A stretch of 62,090 nt of DNA from Anaerotignum sp. (GCA_020024265.1 JAHHTW010000010.1:1-62090); one strand, 5' to 3'. Shown: positions 17,591-26,421, counted from the first letter of the stretch. Notes: generated by a model not told the origin, from the letters alone. A program made the numbers and translations.

Positions 17591-17980
17591 ATGGAAACAA
17601 GAGAAACTCTGCAAGAAATTGTAAAAAAAATGGAGGAGAAATATCACCACATGATTGAAGTTTCTCAACTGACAGGACAACTGGAAGAAACTTTACACCA
17701 TAATGATGAACAATCTATTATTATGGTGATGACAATGCGTGCACAGGAAATGGATAGCATCAGCACATTAGACCAGCAGATGCAAGAGTTGATCCATACA
17801 CTGGATGATGCTACCCAAAGATCCATCAAAGATCCGCAAGCATCAGAAAAGATATCATCAGAAATTAGGCGCTATCATGAGATGCGAGAGAAAATACATC
17901 GCATCGTGGAACAAACAATCAAAAAAGACCGCATCATGAGCGAAAAAATCGCAGGAGCTGCATCTTTTTATGTAAAGTAG
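17591..17980 (+). CDS. Small helical protein, possible FliT-like flagellar chaperone
   Basis: 129 residues, almost wholly charged and helical with coiled-coil character (EIVKKMEEKYHHMIEVSQL, SSEIRRYHEMREKIHRIVEQ). I do not recognise a named family with certainty. The position directly after fliS is where fliT (the FliD chaperone) sits in many bacteria, so a FliT-like role is inferred from context and helical make-up. It is the last gene before a strong terminator. Confidence 0.6.
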   Translation: METRETLQEIVKKMEEKYHHMIEVSQLTGQLEETLHHNDEQSIIMVMTMRAQEMDSISTLDQQMQELIHTLDDATQRSIKDPQASEKISSEIRRYHEMREKIHRIVEQTIKKDRIMSEKIAGAASFYVK

Positions 17981-17992
17981 AAACAAACATGG

Positions 17993-18026
17993 ATTTTCCG
18001 CTCACAGTTTTCTGTGAGCGGAAAAT
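17993..18026 (+). terminator. Rho-independent terminator after fliD-fliS
   Basis: A perfect 15-bp stem, TTTTCCGCTCACAG against CTGTGAGCGGAAAA extended by one A-T pair, with a TTTT loop and TTTGC after it. It should end the fliD-fliS-17591 unit and separates it from the ABC ATPase gene. Confidence 0.85.
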
Positions 18027-18095
18027 TTGCTTCTATGTTGGTATATGTATCCATGAGCAAGCAATGAGTTTGCAAGGCGTAAGGACGGAGGAAAT

Positions 18096-18788
18096 ATGTT
18101 TTCAATCAAATTGGAAGGCGTCAGTAAAGTTTATCCAAAGGGTAGCGTTGGGCTTTCAGGGATTCATTTATCCATTGCTTCGGGAGAATTTGTATTCCTT
18201 ACTGGACAAAACGGTTCGGGCAAAAGCACGCTTTTGCAGCTGCTGACAAAAGAGCAGCAGCCTACAGAGGGCATCATCTATTTCAATGATATGGATATTA
18301 CCAATCTACCCAAAGACCATATTCCCTTTTTGCGCAGACGTATGGGGATTGTTCAGGAAAGCATACAACTGCTGAATCGTTATACGGTGTATCAAAATAT
18401 TGAGTTGGCACTTTTGGCAACAGGACAAACAGAAAAATACTGCAAGGAGGCAATTCCGAAGGTACTGGGTATGGTAGGGATGAAGCAGAAGATGTATGTA
18501 TATCCGCAAGAGCTTTCCGGCGGCGAATGTTCACGTATTATGCTGGCACGTGCGATTGTGAACAATCCAGAGGTTTTGATTGCAGATGAGCCGACAGCAG
18601 GCTTGGACGCTACAGCTGCTTGGGACATGATGAATCTGTTCGATGAAATCAATCGTTTGGGGGTAACGATTGTCATGGCAACTCATGACAAGGAAATGGT
18701 CAATCTTATGAAAAAACGTGTGGTGACATTATTCGAGGGCAGACTGCTTGGAGATGTGAAGAAAGGACGATATGGAGATATCGTATAA
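18096..18788 (+). CDS. FtsE-like ABC transporter ATP-binding protein
   Basis: 230 residues forming one ABC ATPase domain: Walker A GQNGSGKST (residues ~37-45), signature LSGGE, Walker B VLIADEPTAGLD and the switch His in MATHD. The N-terminus (IKLEGVSKVYPKGSVGLSG, SGEFVFLTG) strongly resembles FtsE, which with FtsX activates cell-wall hydrolases. The Q-loop region is unusual (MGIVQES in place of FtsE's VFQD). No FtsX or other permease gene follows, so its membrane partner must be elsewhere. It has a good GGAGG site and sits between two flagellar late-gene units. Confidence 0.85.
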   Translation: MFSIKLEGVSKVYPKGSVGLSGIHLSIASGEFVFLTGQNGSGKSTLLQLLTKEQQPTEGIIYFNDMDITNLPKDHIPFLRRRMGIVQESIQLLNRYTVYQNIELALLATGQTEKYCKEAIPKVLGMVGMKQKMYVYPQELSGGECSRIMLARAIVNNPEVLIADEPTAGLDATAAWDMMNLFDEINRLGVTIVMATHDKEMVNLMKKRVVTLFEGRLLGDVKKGRYGDIV

Positions 18789-18919
18789 CAAAATACGGCA
18801 CAAAGGGCATATCCGAAAAGTCTGATTTTTGATTTTCATAAAAATTAATATGAAACAACGATGCAAAAGCGATTTTTCGGGTGCGCTCTGGTAAATGATA
18901 AAAAATTTTATTTTGCCAT

Positions 18920-18946
18920 TATGTTTTTTGGGATTGTGGACGATAT
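18920..18946 (+). promoter_or_regulatory. Candidate sigma-28 promoter for the flgM-csrA unit
   Basis: GACGATAT at 18939-18946 matches 6 of 8 bases of GCCGATAA. With an 11-base spacer the -35 is TATGTTTT, matching 5 of 8 bases of TAAAGTTT. It lies 80 bases upstream of the flgM start. The match is imperfect. The rest of 18789-19026 holds no gene that I can support. Confidence 0.4.
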
Positions 18947-19026
18947 ATCCTATAGAGTATGAAAAACAGAATGCAGTAGTTGTAAGAACAGTGCTACAAA
19001 ACCAACCATTGGGGGAGGGTGCATAT

Positions 19027-19320
19027 ATGAAAATTTTATCCAATATGAAGGCATTGCCATATCATAAGCTGACAAATACAGAAAGAAATGCCTCTCCGGC
19101 AAACGTAGAGCAAAGCAGCGCCAAACAATTTGACAAAGTCATGCTGCAACGACAAGCAGCGAAAGATGATATGGTATTTGTACAGGATTTGACGGCGCAA
19201 TTGATGCAGGAGATCTCTGGTGCAACTGCCACAAGAGATTTGGAAGAAATGAAGTTGCAGCTGGCAAGTGATACATATCAAATCGGTTTTGAGGAAATCG
19301 CAAGAAGAATGATGTATTGA
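19027..19320 (+). CDS. flgM: Anti-sigma-28 factor FlgM
   Basis: 97 residues. The C-terminal third, TRDLEEMKLQLASDTYQIGFEE followed by IARRMM, matches the FlgM sigma-binding helices (typically EKIKxxIxxGxYxVdxxxiAekml). FlgM holds sigma-28 inactive until it is exported through the finished hook. I chose the ATG at 19027, which follows GGGGGAGGG; the same frame is open upstream to 18895, but that would give a membrane-like leader across the promoter region. Its stop overlaps the flgN start, matching the conserved flgM-flgN-flgK-flgL order. Confidence 0.85.
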   Translation: MKILSNMKALPYHKLTNTERNASPANVEQSSAKQFDKVMLQRQAAKDDMVFVQDLTAQLMQEISGATATRDLEEMKLQLASDTYQIGFEEIARRMMY

Positions 19321-19805
19321 TGGTGTATAAGGAGGCTGGACAATACGTGCAAACTTTGATGGATATATTAAAAGAAATAGATGACCTGCTGATTGAGATG
19401 AAGGCAGATGCACAAAAAAAATTTGATGCAGCAGTCAACCATCGCATCTCGGAGCTTGAAAATTGTATGAAAAAAGAACAGGCTCTGATTTTGCGTTTGC
19501 GTGGATTGGAACAAAAAAGGGAAAAGTTACAGGCGCAAATGGGATGTGAGCATTTGACGTTTCACCAAATCATAGAAAAACAGCCGCCCGAAAGCAGGGA
19601 ACCTCTGGAAAAGCTGTTTTTGCAGATGCAGGAGCATTTGAAACAATATCAGGAGGTTGCAAAAAATGCAGAAAATGCATTGGAAGTCAATCTGCATCGC
19701 ATTGATCGTACATTGGAGCAGCTGCGTGGTATGCAGAATCATGTGTACCATGAGAACGGGCGTGTAATTTCAGAAAAAAAGAGCTTTACAAGCCATAAAG
19801 CATAA
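19320..19805 (+). CDS. flgN: Flagellar export chaperone FlgN
   Basis: 161 residues, helical and charged, typical of FlgN, the chaperone for the hook-filament junction proteins FlgK and FlgL whose genes follow. The N-terminal LMDILKEIDDLLIEMKADAQ and the long coiled middle fit the family. The ATG overlaps the flgM TGA by one base, implying translational coupling. The AAGGAGG inside its 5' end is too late to be its own binding site. Confidence 0.88.
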   Translation: MVYKEAGQYVQTLMDILKEIDDLLIEMKADAQKKFDAAVNHRISELENCMKKEQALILRLRGLEQKREKLQAQMGCEHLTFHQIIEKQPPESREPLEKLFLQMQEHLKQYQEVAKNAENALEVNLHRIDRTLEQLRGMQNHVYHENGRVISEKKSFTSHKA

Positions 19806-19830
19806 GGATAGAGTAAGGAGTTGTGATGAA

Positions 19831-21399
19831 ATGATTAATTCAACATTTGGCGGCTTTATGACAGCACGGTTGGGTATGAGTGTCAGTCAGCAGGCTTTGA
19901 ATGTTACAGGGCAGAATATCACCAATGTTGGTACCAGAGGATATACCCGTCAACGCTTGGATCAGGTAAGCTTAAATATTGGTGGCGCTTCCAATAAATA
20001 CAGTTCACAGTATTTGATCAACATTGGCAATGGGGTACTTGGTACAGGTGTATCTCAGATCAGAGATCAATTCTTGGATCGTCGTTTCAGAAATGAGATG
20101 GCAGAGGTAGGGAAATATAACATCCATGCCAGTGGGTTGCAGGAATTGGCAGATATTTTGGATGAAACAAAATTGGTGAACGATGAAGGCGGGATTCATA
20201 ACCAGTTGGGTGAATTTTGGAGCAAATTAAATGACTTATCCACCCATGTTGGAGATAAAGAATACGATACAATGGTAAAGGTATCGGCAGACTCTTTGTG
20301 TAAGATGTTCAATTCTTATGCAAAGAAATTGCAGGGTGTCAGAAACAATGTAGAAACAGATTTTTCTACCATAGATGTACCAAAAGTCAATGATATTCTG
20401 AAAAAAATTCAGGATTTGAATAAATCTATCAAAACCAGCCAGATCCATGGGGACAAGGCATTGGAATTACAGGATGAAAGAAATCTGCTTCTGGATGAGC
20501 TTGCTACATATGTAAAAATTGATGTGCAGTACGATCCTGTTCAGGTGACAGATACACTCGTGGTTGATGAATTGAAAATTTATATGCCCGATTTGGAGGC
20601 AAATGGTCAGAAGTTTGCATTGGTGGATGATACAGAGTGTCGTCAATTTCGGACACAAAAACCACAAAATCCAGGTGATCCTTGGAGATTGGAAGTTACA
20701 CCATTGGCGACAGATAATTGGCCGGCAGCGGGGAACGACATTACCAATCAATTGACATCAGGCTCTTTTGCTTCGTCCATAAAGCTTCTCAACGGTACGG
20801 ATAAAGACAGTATTCAGTATTACCAGACCATGTTGGACAAATTGGCAAATCAATTTGCAAGTACCATGAATGAAGCCAATAAAACAGCAGATGGCACGGA
20901 ACATCCACTGTTTACCAGTGATGGCAAAGATGCAACAGCGGCGAATATTACAGCAGGCAATATTCGCATTGCACAAGCATGGGAAAACAATCAATATGGT
21001 ATTACGACGACAAAGAAAAATCCGGCTGTAGAGGGTGCAGCGGACAATGTTTTGCATATGATGTCTTTGATGAAACAATCACTGCAATATACACAGAAGG
21101 TACCGGACGGAGCAGGTGGCTTTCGGGATGAAGTGATTTTTGAAGGTACATTCCAAGAATTTTTTACCAATATGGGAGTAACGTTGGGTATGGGAGTACA
21201 ATCAGGGACTGATATGTTGAAAAACCACAGCGCATTGGCAGGGGATGTGTCTGATTCCAGAGATAATGTTTCTGGTGTCAGCTTGGATGAAGAAGGTATG
21301 AATATGATGCAATTTTCTAAGGCATATCAAGCATCCGCAAGATTGATGACCGTACTGGATGAGCTTTTGGATACATTGATCAATGGTATGGGGAGATAA
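19831..21399 (+). CDS. flgK: Flagellar hook-associated protein 1 FlgK
   Basis: 522 residues. The N-terminus has the axial-protein motif FMTARLGMSVSQQALNVTGQ followed by NITNVGTRGYTRQ, and the C-terminus GVSLDEEGMNMMQFSKAYQA with SARLMTVLDELLDTLIN; both are diagnostic of FlgK. It joins hook to filament. A GGAG site precedes the ATG; flgL follows 46 bp later. Confidence 0.96.
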   Translation: MINSTFGGFMTARLGMSVSQQALNVTGQNITNVGTRGYTRQRLDQVSLNIGGASNKYSSQYLINIGNGVLGTGVSQIRDQFLDRRFRNEMAEVGKYNIHASGLQELADILDETKLVNDEGGIHNQLGEFWSKLNDLSTHVGDKEYDTMVKVSADSLCKMFNSYAKKLQGVRNNVETDFSTIDVPKVNDILKKIQDLNKSIKTSQIHGDKALELQDERNLLLDELATYVKIDVQYDPVQVTDTLVVDELKIYMPDLEANGQKFALVDDTECRQFRTQKPQNPGDPWRLEVTPLATDNWPAAGNDITNQLTSGSFASSIKLLNGTDKDSIQYYQTMLDKLANQFASTMNEANKTADGTEHPLFTSDGKDATAANITAGNIRIAQAWENNQYGITTTKKNPAVEGAADNVLHMMSLMKQSLQYTQKVPDGAGGFRDEVIFEGTFQEFFTNMGVTLGMGVQSGTDMLKNHSALAGDVSDSRDNVSGVSLDEEGMNMMQFSKAYQASARLMTVLDELLDTLINGMGR

Positions 21400-21445
21400 T
21401 GGATGATGCCATGTCATAAAGAACAGAAAAAGGAGGTTCTAAAAG

Positions 21446-22456
21446 ATGCGTGTGAGTACACAGTCGATTATGAATCGATATAATCGTAATTTATCAAAAA
21501 CAATTGGAAATTTGGACAAATCTCGTATGACGGTATTAACCAATCGTAAGTTTAATGCGATTTCAGAAGATCCGGCATCAGCTGCAAAATCCTTTAAGCT
21601 GCGTAGAGAGTTTAATGAGGTTTCGGATCAGGTAGAAAATATCAAGGATACGATATCTTTATACGATAACTTGGCTGCTGGCGCTTTGGATGTCAGCACA
21701 CTGCTTTCGCAGAATGTCAGTGAGCAGACATTGCATGCGATGAATGGCGCTACCAGCTTGGAAGCACGTAAAGCATATGCACAATCCTTACGAGGGATAC
21801 AGGATAATATTGTATTGGCATTGAATGCCAAATATGCAGATCGTTATCTTTATGGCGGTGCAAGTACAAAGGAACCACCTTTTGCATTTGACAGAGAGAA
21901 TAATATATTGACATACCGTGGTCTGGATGTCAATAGCAAAGATCCGGCCGTACAGAAGCAGATTGCGGATATGGTCAAGGAAGAAACACTGTTTGTGGAT
22001 TTGGGTTTTGGTTTGACGGAAGATGGTGTCGGCGGATTGGTAAAAGGGACTGCCTTTGATACTGCGGTTTCCGGTTTGGAAGTCATTGGCTATGGTCTGA
22101 ACGCAGATGGTACAAGTAAGAATGCGGTTGTGCTTTTGGGAGAAATGGCAAATGCATTGGATGATCCAAACTTTGATCAGCCGGGCTTTCAAAAATTATT
22201 GGATCGTTTTTCGGTATGCAAAAATGATACCGCAAACTTTGTGGCAGATCTTGGAACAAGATGTAAATTTTTAGAAGACACCAAAGTGACATTGGAACGA
22301 AATCAGTTTAAGATTAATGAACAGATCTTGCAGGTGGAAGAAGTGGATACAGCAGAAGCAATTTCTGATTACATTTGGCAGCAATATGCATACAATGCAG
22401 CGCTGAAGGTAGGAACCAGTATTCTATCCCCTTCCTTTATTGATTTTATGAAATAA
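21446..22456 (+). CDS. flgL: Flagellar hook-associated protein 3 FlgL
   Basis: 336 residues with the flagellin-like N-terminus RVSTQSIMNRYNRNLSKTIG and FNAISEDPASAAKSFKLRR, and the C-terminal WQQYAYNAALKVGTSILSPS. It forms the second hook-filament junction ring. AAAGGAGG precedes the ATG. It lies between flgK and the yviE-like gene, as in B. subtilis. Confidence 0.95.
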   Translation: MRVSTQSIMNRYNRNLSKTIGNLDKSRMTVLTNRKFNAISEDPASAAKSFKLRREFNEVSDQVENIKDTISLYDNLAAGALDVSTLLSQNVSEQTLHAMNGATSLEARKAYAQSLRGIQDNIVLALNAKYADRYLYGGASTKEPPFAFDRENNILTYRGLDVNSKDPAVQKQIADMVKEETLFVDLGFGLTEDGVGGLVKGTAFDTAVSGLEVIGYGLNADGTSKNAVVLLGEMANALDDPNFDQPGFQKLLDRFSVCKNDTANFVADLGTRCKFLEDTKVTLERNQFKINEQILQVEEVDTAEAISDYIWQQYAYNAALKVGTSILSPSFIDFMK

Positions 22457-22506
22457 GATAAAAATATAGCAGAAATTTTGAAAGTGTATCAAGGGGGGAA
22501 GTATCA

Positions 22507-23121
22507 GTGGAAAATTTACTGAAAATTACAAATGTAGCCATCGCATATGAATTAAAGATCAATAATGCGCAACTACAAATGAAAAGTGGAACAACAGATT
22601 TAGAGATTTCACGTGATGCAGGCAAAATGAGAATTCGTACCAGCCCCATTCGTGTGCAGCTGGATTCGTTCCAGGCAAGGGATTCCATTGCACCTGCTTC
22701 GGTAGGCAGTTCTATCAGACAATATGCACAGGCAGGAAAGCGGATGGCATATGAAGCAACAGCATCCATGGCACAGGAAGGTCGTATGCTACTGAGAGCA
22801 AAATTAGGAGAGGACGGTTTGGGACAGGTCATTCAAAGCAGAGTCAATAAAGAATTACAGGTCACAGATATTGGCATTGAATTTTTACCGAGTGTACCCA
22901 TTGACATCAATTGGACAAAACCAAATATGACCATTGATTATCAAATGGATAAATTGAAATTTGATTGGCATGTACTAAAAGGTGATTTTGAGTTCATTCC
23001 GGGAAATATTGAAATGACGATTACACAATATCCCGATGTTGTGATAGAATATGTGGGGGAACCAATTTATGTACCACCAAGTGCAGCACCTGATGCGCAG
23101 GTGGTAGATACCAAAGCATAA
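22507..23121 (+). CDS. DUF6470 / YviE-like flagellar-operon protein
   Basis: 204 residues starting at a GTG behind GGGGGGAA. It resembles B. subtilis YviE, which occupies the same place between flgL and fliW. Visible features are LLKITNVAIAYELKINNAQL, a middle helix rich in Ala and Gln (RQYAQAGKRMAYEATASMAQ) and a C-terminal beta-rich part with PGNIEMTITQYPDVVIEYVG. The function of this family is not known. Linkage to hook-filament genes suggests a role in late assembly. Confidence 0.8.
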   Translation: MENLLKITNVAIAYELKINNAQLQMKSGTTDLEISRDAGKMRIRTSPIRVQLDSFQARDSIAPASVGSSIRQYAQAGKRMAYEATASMAQEGRMLLRAKLGEDGLGQVIQSRVNKELQVTDIGIEFLPSVPIDINWTKPNMTIDYQMDKLKFDWHVLKGDFEFIPGNIEMTITQYPDVVIEYVGEPIYVPPSAAPDAQVVDTKA

Positions 23122-23144
23122 TATCAAAATGGAGTGAAGACAAT

Positions 23145-23585
23145 ATGGAAATACAGACAAAGTACTTTGGGACATTACCTTTTTCTCTGGAAGAAGCGAT
23201 TATATTTTCAAATGGAATATTTGGATTTGAGGACGAAAAACAATTTGTATTGATTCGTTTTGATAATGAAAACAGCACCATACTTTCTTTACAAAGTGTG
23301 ACAAATCCAGACTTGGCATTTATTGTGATGAATCCCTTTGCATTCTTTCCGGAATATGCACCAGAGCTATCTGAAAAAGATTTGCAGAAAATGGAAAAGA
23401 ACAGTTCTCAGGAATTGATGTTCTACAATATTTGTGTGATGCGTACTGCCATGAAAGACAGTACGGTAAATCTGCGTTGTCCAATTGTCGTAAATCCAGA
23501 AACAAGACAGGCGATGCAGGTAATCTTGGAGGATGAGAAATACTCTTTTCAGCATCCATTCTCACAAAAGATAAAGGAGGATTGA
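23145..23585 (+). CDS. fliW: Flagellar assembly factor FliW
   Basis: 146 residues. The family core is visible in TKYFGTLPFSLEEAIIFSNG followed by IFGFEDEKQFVLI, and PIVVNPETRQAMQVIL near the C-terminus. FliW binds both flagellin and CsrA and thus couples flagellin synthesis to export. It is followed by csrA after 3 bp, the classic partner-switch pair. Confidence 0.95.
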   Translation: MEIQTKYFGTLPFSLEEAIIFSNGIFGFEDEKQFVLIRFDNENSTILSLQSVTNPDLAFIVMNPFAFFPEYAPELSEKDLQKMEKNSSQELMFYNICVMRTAMKDSTVNLRCPIVVNPETRQAMQVILEDEKYSFQHPFSQKIKED

Positions 23586-23588
23586 CGT

Positions 23589-23822
23589 ATGCTGGTATTA
23601 CAAAGAAAAGAAGGGCAATCCATCCTGATCGGTGAGGATATTGAGATTAAAATTATGGCAGTCAATGGTCATTCGATCAAGATTGCAATAGAGGCGCCAA
23701 AGGATGTTTCCATTGTTCGCAAAGAGTTGCAGGAAGCCATAGAGGCAAATCAAAGTGCAGTGGTTTCTGAGTTTGATGTAAAAGAAATTCAAGCATTTTT
23801 GCAGCATGAGATCGAAAAGTGA
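23589..23822 (+). CDS. csrA: Carbon storage regulator / translational repressor CsrA
   Basis: 77 residues. It begins MLVLQRKEGQSILIGEDIEI and carries IKIAIEAPKDVSIVRKELQ, the RNA-binding strand region with the critical Arg in IVRKE. CsrA represses flagellin mRNA translation until FliW sequesters it. The AAAGGAGG site overlaps the fliW 3' end. No flagellin gene lies in this window, so the target must be elsewhere. Confidence 0.96.
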   Translation: MLVLQRKEGQSILIGEDIEIKIMAVNGHSIKIAIEAPKDVSIVRKELQEAIEANQSAVVSEFDVKEIQAFLQHEIEK

Positions 23823-23885
23823 TATGTGCAATGAGAATAGAAAGTTGTAAAATACTTTTATGTATCATACAAACAAAGGATGAAA

Positions 23886-23933
23886 AAATAAAACGAATGG
23901 CTTGTGTTTTTACACAAGCCATTCGTTTTATTT
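23886..23933. terminator. Bidirectional terminator between csrA and cheB
   Basis: A 19-bp perfect stem at 23889-23907 and 23912-23930, extended by three A-T pairs to 22 bp, with a TTTT loop. The A-rich left side and T-rich right side make it a terminator for both converging operons. Confidence 0.9.
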
Positions 23934-23947
23934 GGCATAGGCTCTGC

Positions 23948-25000
23948 TTATTTTTCACGTAATTTTTGCAGCAGTATGTTTGGGATCTGTTCGCAAGGAG
24001 CTTGAATACAAACTCCGCCCAAATTATATGCCACCATAGGCATACCATATACGACACAAGATTCTTTGCTTTGTCCAATGGTATAGGCACCATTGTTTCG
24101 CATAGCCAGAAGTCCGGCAGCACCATCATGCCCCATACCAGTCAAAATAACACCAATGGCATTTTGTTTGATGACTTCTGCAACAGAGTGGAATAGTACA
24201 TCTACAGATGGCTGATGACCGTTGACTTTTTCTCCATGCATACATTGTACGGTATAGTTTGCTCCGGTTTTTACCACTTTCATTTGCATATCTCCAGGGG
24301 CAAGCAGCGCTTGCCCACGTGTAATGATATCTCCGGTTTGTGCTTCTTTTACCTGCATTTTACAAATGCGGTTCAAACGCTCCGCATACATTTTGGTAAA
24401 GCCGGGAGGCATGTGCTGTGTAATCACAATTCCGGGGAAATCCGCAGGCAGCTCCTTGAGAATTGCAAGCGTAGCTTCGGTACCGCCGGTAGAAGCACCA
24501 ATTGCAACAACCGTATCATTCAACTTGTTCGGTAAGATATTTGACAAATTGCGATTGATGGGTGATATATGTACCTTATTTTGCGCAGCTGAAGGCAGAC
24601 GCACATGTGCATGAGAAGCAATGGAAATTTTGCGGATGAGTTCAACAAAAAATCCATTGATTGCATGTTGTTTGGACATATCCGGTTTTTTTACAAAATC
24701 AACTGCCCCGGCAGATAATGCTTCAAATACTGTCAGATTGAGTGATGATACTAAAATAACAGGAATTGGGTGCTTTGGAATGAGCTGTTTGAGAAAGTCA
24801 ATTCCATTGAGTCCAGGCATCTCTACATCCAATGTAATGACATCTGGATTCAAGAGTGGAATTTTACGCTTTGCATCAAAAGCATTAAAAGCATAGCCAA
24901 CAACTTTTATATTTGGCTCTTTGGAAAGTCGATCAATCATGACTTTTCGAAAGAGAATTGAGTCATCGACAACCAAAACTTTGAGTTGTTTTTGTTGCAT
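23948..25000 (-). CDS. cheB: Chemotaxis protein-glutamate methylesterase CheB
   Basis: 350 residues. An N-terminal receiver domain has the acidic pair in VVDDS and phospho-Asp58 in VITLDVEMPGLNG; the C-terminal methylesterase has the Ser in GASTGGT, His in QHMPPGFT and Asp in GMGHDGAAGL. It removes methyl groups from chemoreceptors after phosphorylation by CheA. It is the last gene of the minus-strand cheA-cheW-cheR-cheB unit, separated from cheR by 83 bp that contain a hairpin. Confidence 0.97.
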   Translation of the reverse strand: MQQKQLKVLVVDDSILFRKVMIDRLSKEPNIKVVGYAFNAFDAKRKIPLLNPDVITLDVEMPGLNGIDFLKQLIPKHPIPVILVSSLNLTVFEALSAGAVDFVKKPDMSKQHAINGFFVELIRKISIASHAHVRLPSAAQNKVHISPINRNLSNILPNKLNDTVVAIGASTGGTEATLAILKELPADFPGIVITQHMPPGFTKMYAERLNRICKMQVKEAQTGDIITRGQALLAPGDMQMKVVKTGANYTVQCMHGEKVNGHQPSVDVLFHSVAEVIKQNAIGVILTGMGHDGAAGLLAMRNNGAYTIGQSKESCVVYGMPMVAYNLGGVCIQAPCEQIPNILLQKLREK

Positions 25001-25040
25001 GATAAACCCACCTTTCCATTTTTATGAGTATAGAAAATAC

Positions 25041-25074
25041 GCTATGAAATGCAGAAAACACAGCATTTCATAGC
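25041..25074. terminator. Intercistronic hairpin between cheR and cheB
   Basis: A perfect 12-bp inverted repeat (GCTATGAAATGC and GCATTTCATAGC) with a 10-base loop. On the minus strand it is followed by GTATTTTCTATA, and on the plus strand by ATTTTTTTG. It could be a partial terminator or processing site that lowers cheB expression relative to cheAWR. Confidence 0.6.
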
Positions 25075-25083
25075 ATTTTTTTG

Positions 25084-25899
25084 TTATAGTGGCTTACGAT
25101 AGGTAGCCGGCATAAGATACTGGTATGGCACAACGGAACGATTGACACTTTCGGAATGTCCGATAAGCAAATATCCTCCGGGGTTGGTCGCTTGGAAGAA
25201 ACGCTGCACCAAAGCATCCTTTGTAGGTTGATCAAAATAAATCATGACATTGCGACAAAAAATAACATCAAACGGAATTTTGAAGCGTATGGGCTGCATC
25301 AAATTAAATGTACGAAAAATGACATTATTTTTTATCTTAGGTATCACTGCCATCATATCTTTGTTTTCAGCTGGATGGAAATAATCTTTTTTCCAGTGTG
25401 CCGGAACATCTCGCAGGGATTCCAGAGGATATTCCCCCTTCATAGCTGTAGACAATACATTTTGAGAAATATCGGTTGCCAGAATACGTGTGTCCCACGC
25501 AGAAGCCTGCTTTCCCAAATAATCCTGAATCAGCATGGTCAGCGTATAAGGTTCCTCACCGGAGGAACAACCTGCACTCCATATACTTAGTACCTTATTT
25601 CTTTTCTTGGAAACCAGATAAGGAAGTATGGTATTTGTAAAATAATCAAAATGCTGCTTTTCCCGCATAAAGTAAGTATAGTTTGTAGTCAGTTTATTCA
25701 GCAATACTTCGATGTCTGATTGATTTTTTGTTGTTGTAATATGCTTGGTATATTGTGAAAAATCTGTAAAGCCCATAGACAATATTGTGGAAGTCAGACG
25801 GCTTTCAATCAGTTGTTTCTTCTTTGATAGATCAATGCCGAAATTCTGATGTACAAATTTTAATATGGTTTCAAAGTCTTGCTGTGATATTTTCAGCAT
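25084..25899 (-). CDS. cheR: Chemoreceptor methyltransferase CheR
   Basis: 271 residues. The N-terminal helical domain (LKISQQDFETILKFVHQNFG) recognises receptors; the SAM-binding domain has LSIWSAGCSSGEEPYTL and later IFCRNVMIYFD, both diagnostic. I chose the ATG at 25899, which follows GGGAGGACC, over the longer open frame reaching 25974 into cheW. It methylates chemoreceptor glutamates and opposes CheB. Confidence 0.95.
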   Translation of the reverse strand: MLKISQQDFETILKFVHQNFGIDLSKKKQLIESRLTSTILSMGFTDFSQYTKHITTTKNQSDIEVLLNKLTTNYTYFMREKQHFDYFTNTILPYLVSKKRNKVLSIWSAGCSSGEEPYTLTMLIQDYLGKQASAWDTRILATDISQNVLSTAMKGEYPLESLRDVPAHWKKDYFHPAENKDMMAVIPKIKNNVIFRTFNLMQPIRFKIPFDVIFCRNVMIYFDQPTKDALVQRFFQATNPGGYLLIGHSESVNRSVVPYQYLMPATYRKPL

Positions 25900-25924
25900 A
25901 AAAGGTCCTCCCTGTGCGATTGTC

Positions 25925-26404
25925 TTATGATTGACTGAGTGCGACCTGATCCAATACCAGCATAGTTGTACCATCAGACAGCTTCATCATACCACATACC
26001 AATATTTCTTGGTTGTTTGCAGTTGGTGGTGAAATTTTAGATGTATCAATATCAATTACCTGATGTACGGCATCTACGAGTATACCAATCATAATGGAAT
26101 TGATATTCATAACAATGATGCAGTTGCTACCATCTTCGCATTCATATGCAGTCTTTCCCATACGCAGACGTATATCTACGATTGGAATGATTTGCCCTCT
26201 AAGATTGATGATGCCTTTAATATAGAAAGGAACCATCGGCAGGAATGTAATTTTATGATTGATGATGATTTCTGTTACATAAGAAGTATCAATCCCGAAG
26301 CATAAACCATCTGATATAAAAGTCAGATATTTTCTTGTATTTTCCATCACCTGTGCCAGCTGTTCGTCGGTTAGCACTGAGGTGTCGATTGTTTCGTTTG
26401 CCAT
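25925..26404 (-). CDS. cheW: Chemotaxis coupling protein CheW
   Basis: 159 residues of CheW fold: YLTFISDGLCFGIDTSYVTE, the hallmark GIINLRGQIIPIVDIRLRMG and ILVDAVHQVIDI. It links chemoreceptors to CheA in the signalling array. It lies 17 bp after cheA on the minus strand, with AAGGAGG before the ATG. Confidence 0.96.
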   Translation of the reverse strand: MANETIDTSVLTDEQLAQVMENTRKYLTFISDGLCFGIDTSYVTEIIINHKITFLPMVPFYIKGIINLRGQIIPIVDIRLRMGKTAYECEDGSNCIIVMNINSIMIGILVDAVHQVIDIDTSKISPPTANNQEILVCGMMKLSDGTTMLVLDQVALSQS

Positions 26405-26421
26405 GTTGTGCGCCTCCTTAC

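Noticed and set aside
17989..18246. An 85-codon plus-strand frame overlapping the ABC ATPase start
   Set aside because: It begins inside the terminator hairpin and is out of frame with the well-supported ATPase.
18895..19026. A longer start for flgM giving a hydrophobic leader
   Set aside because: It would cover the candidate promoter and lacks a ribosome site; the ATG at 19027 follows GGGGGAGGG and gives the usual FlgM length.
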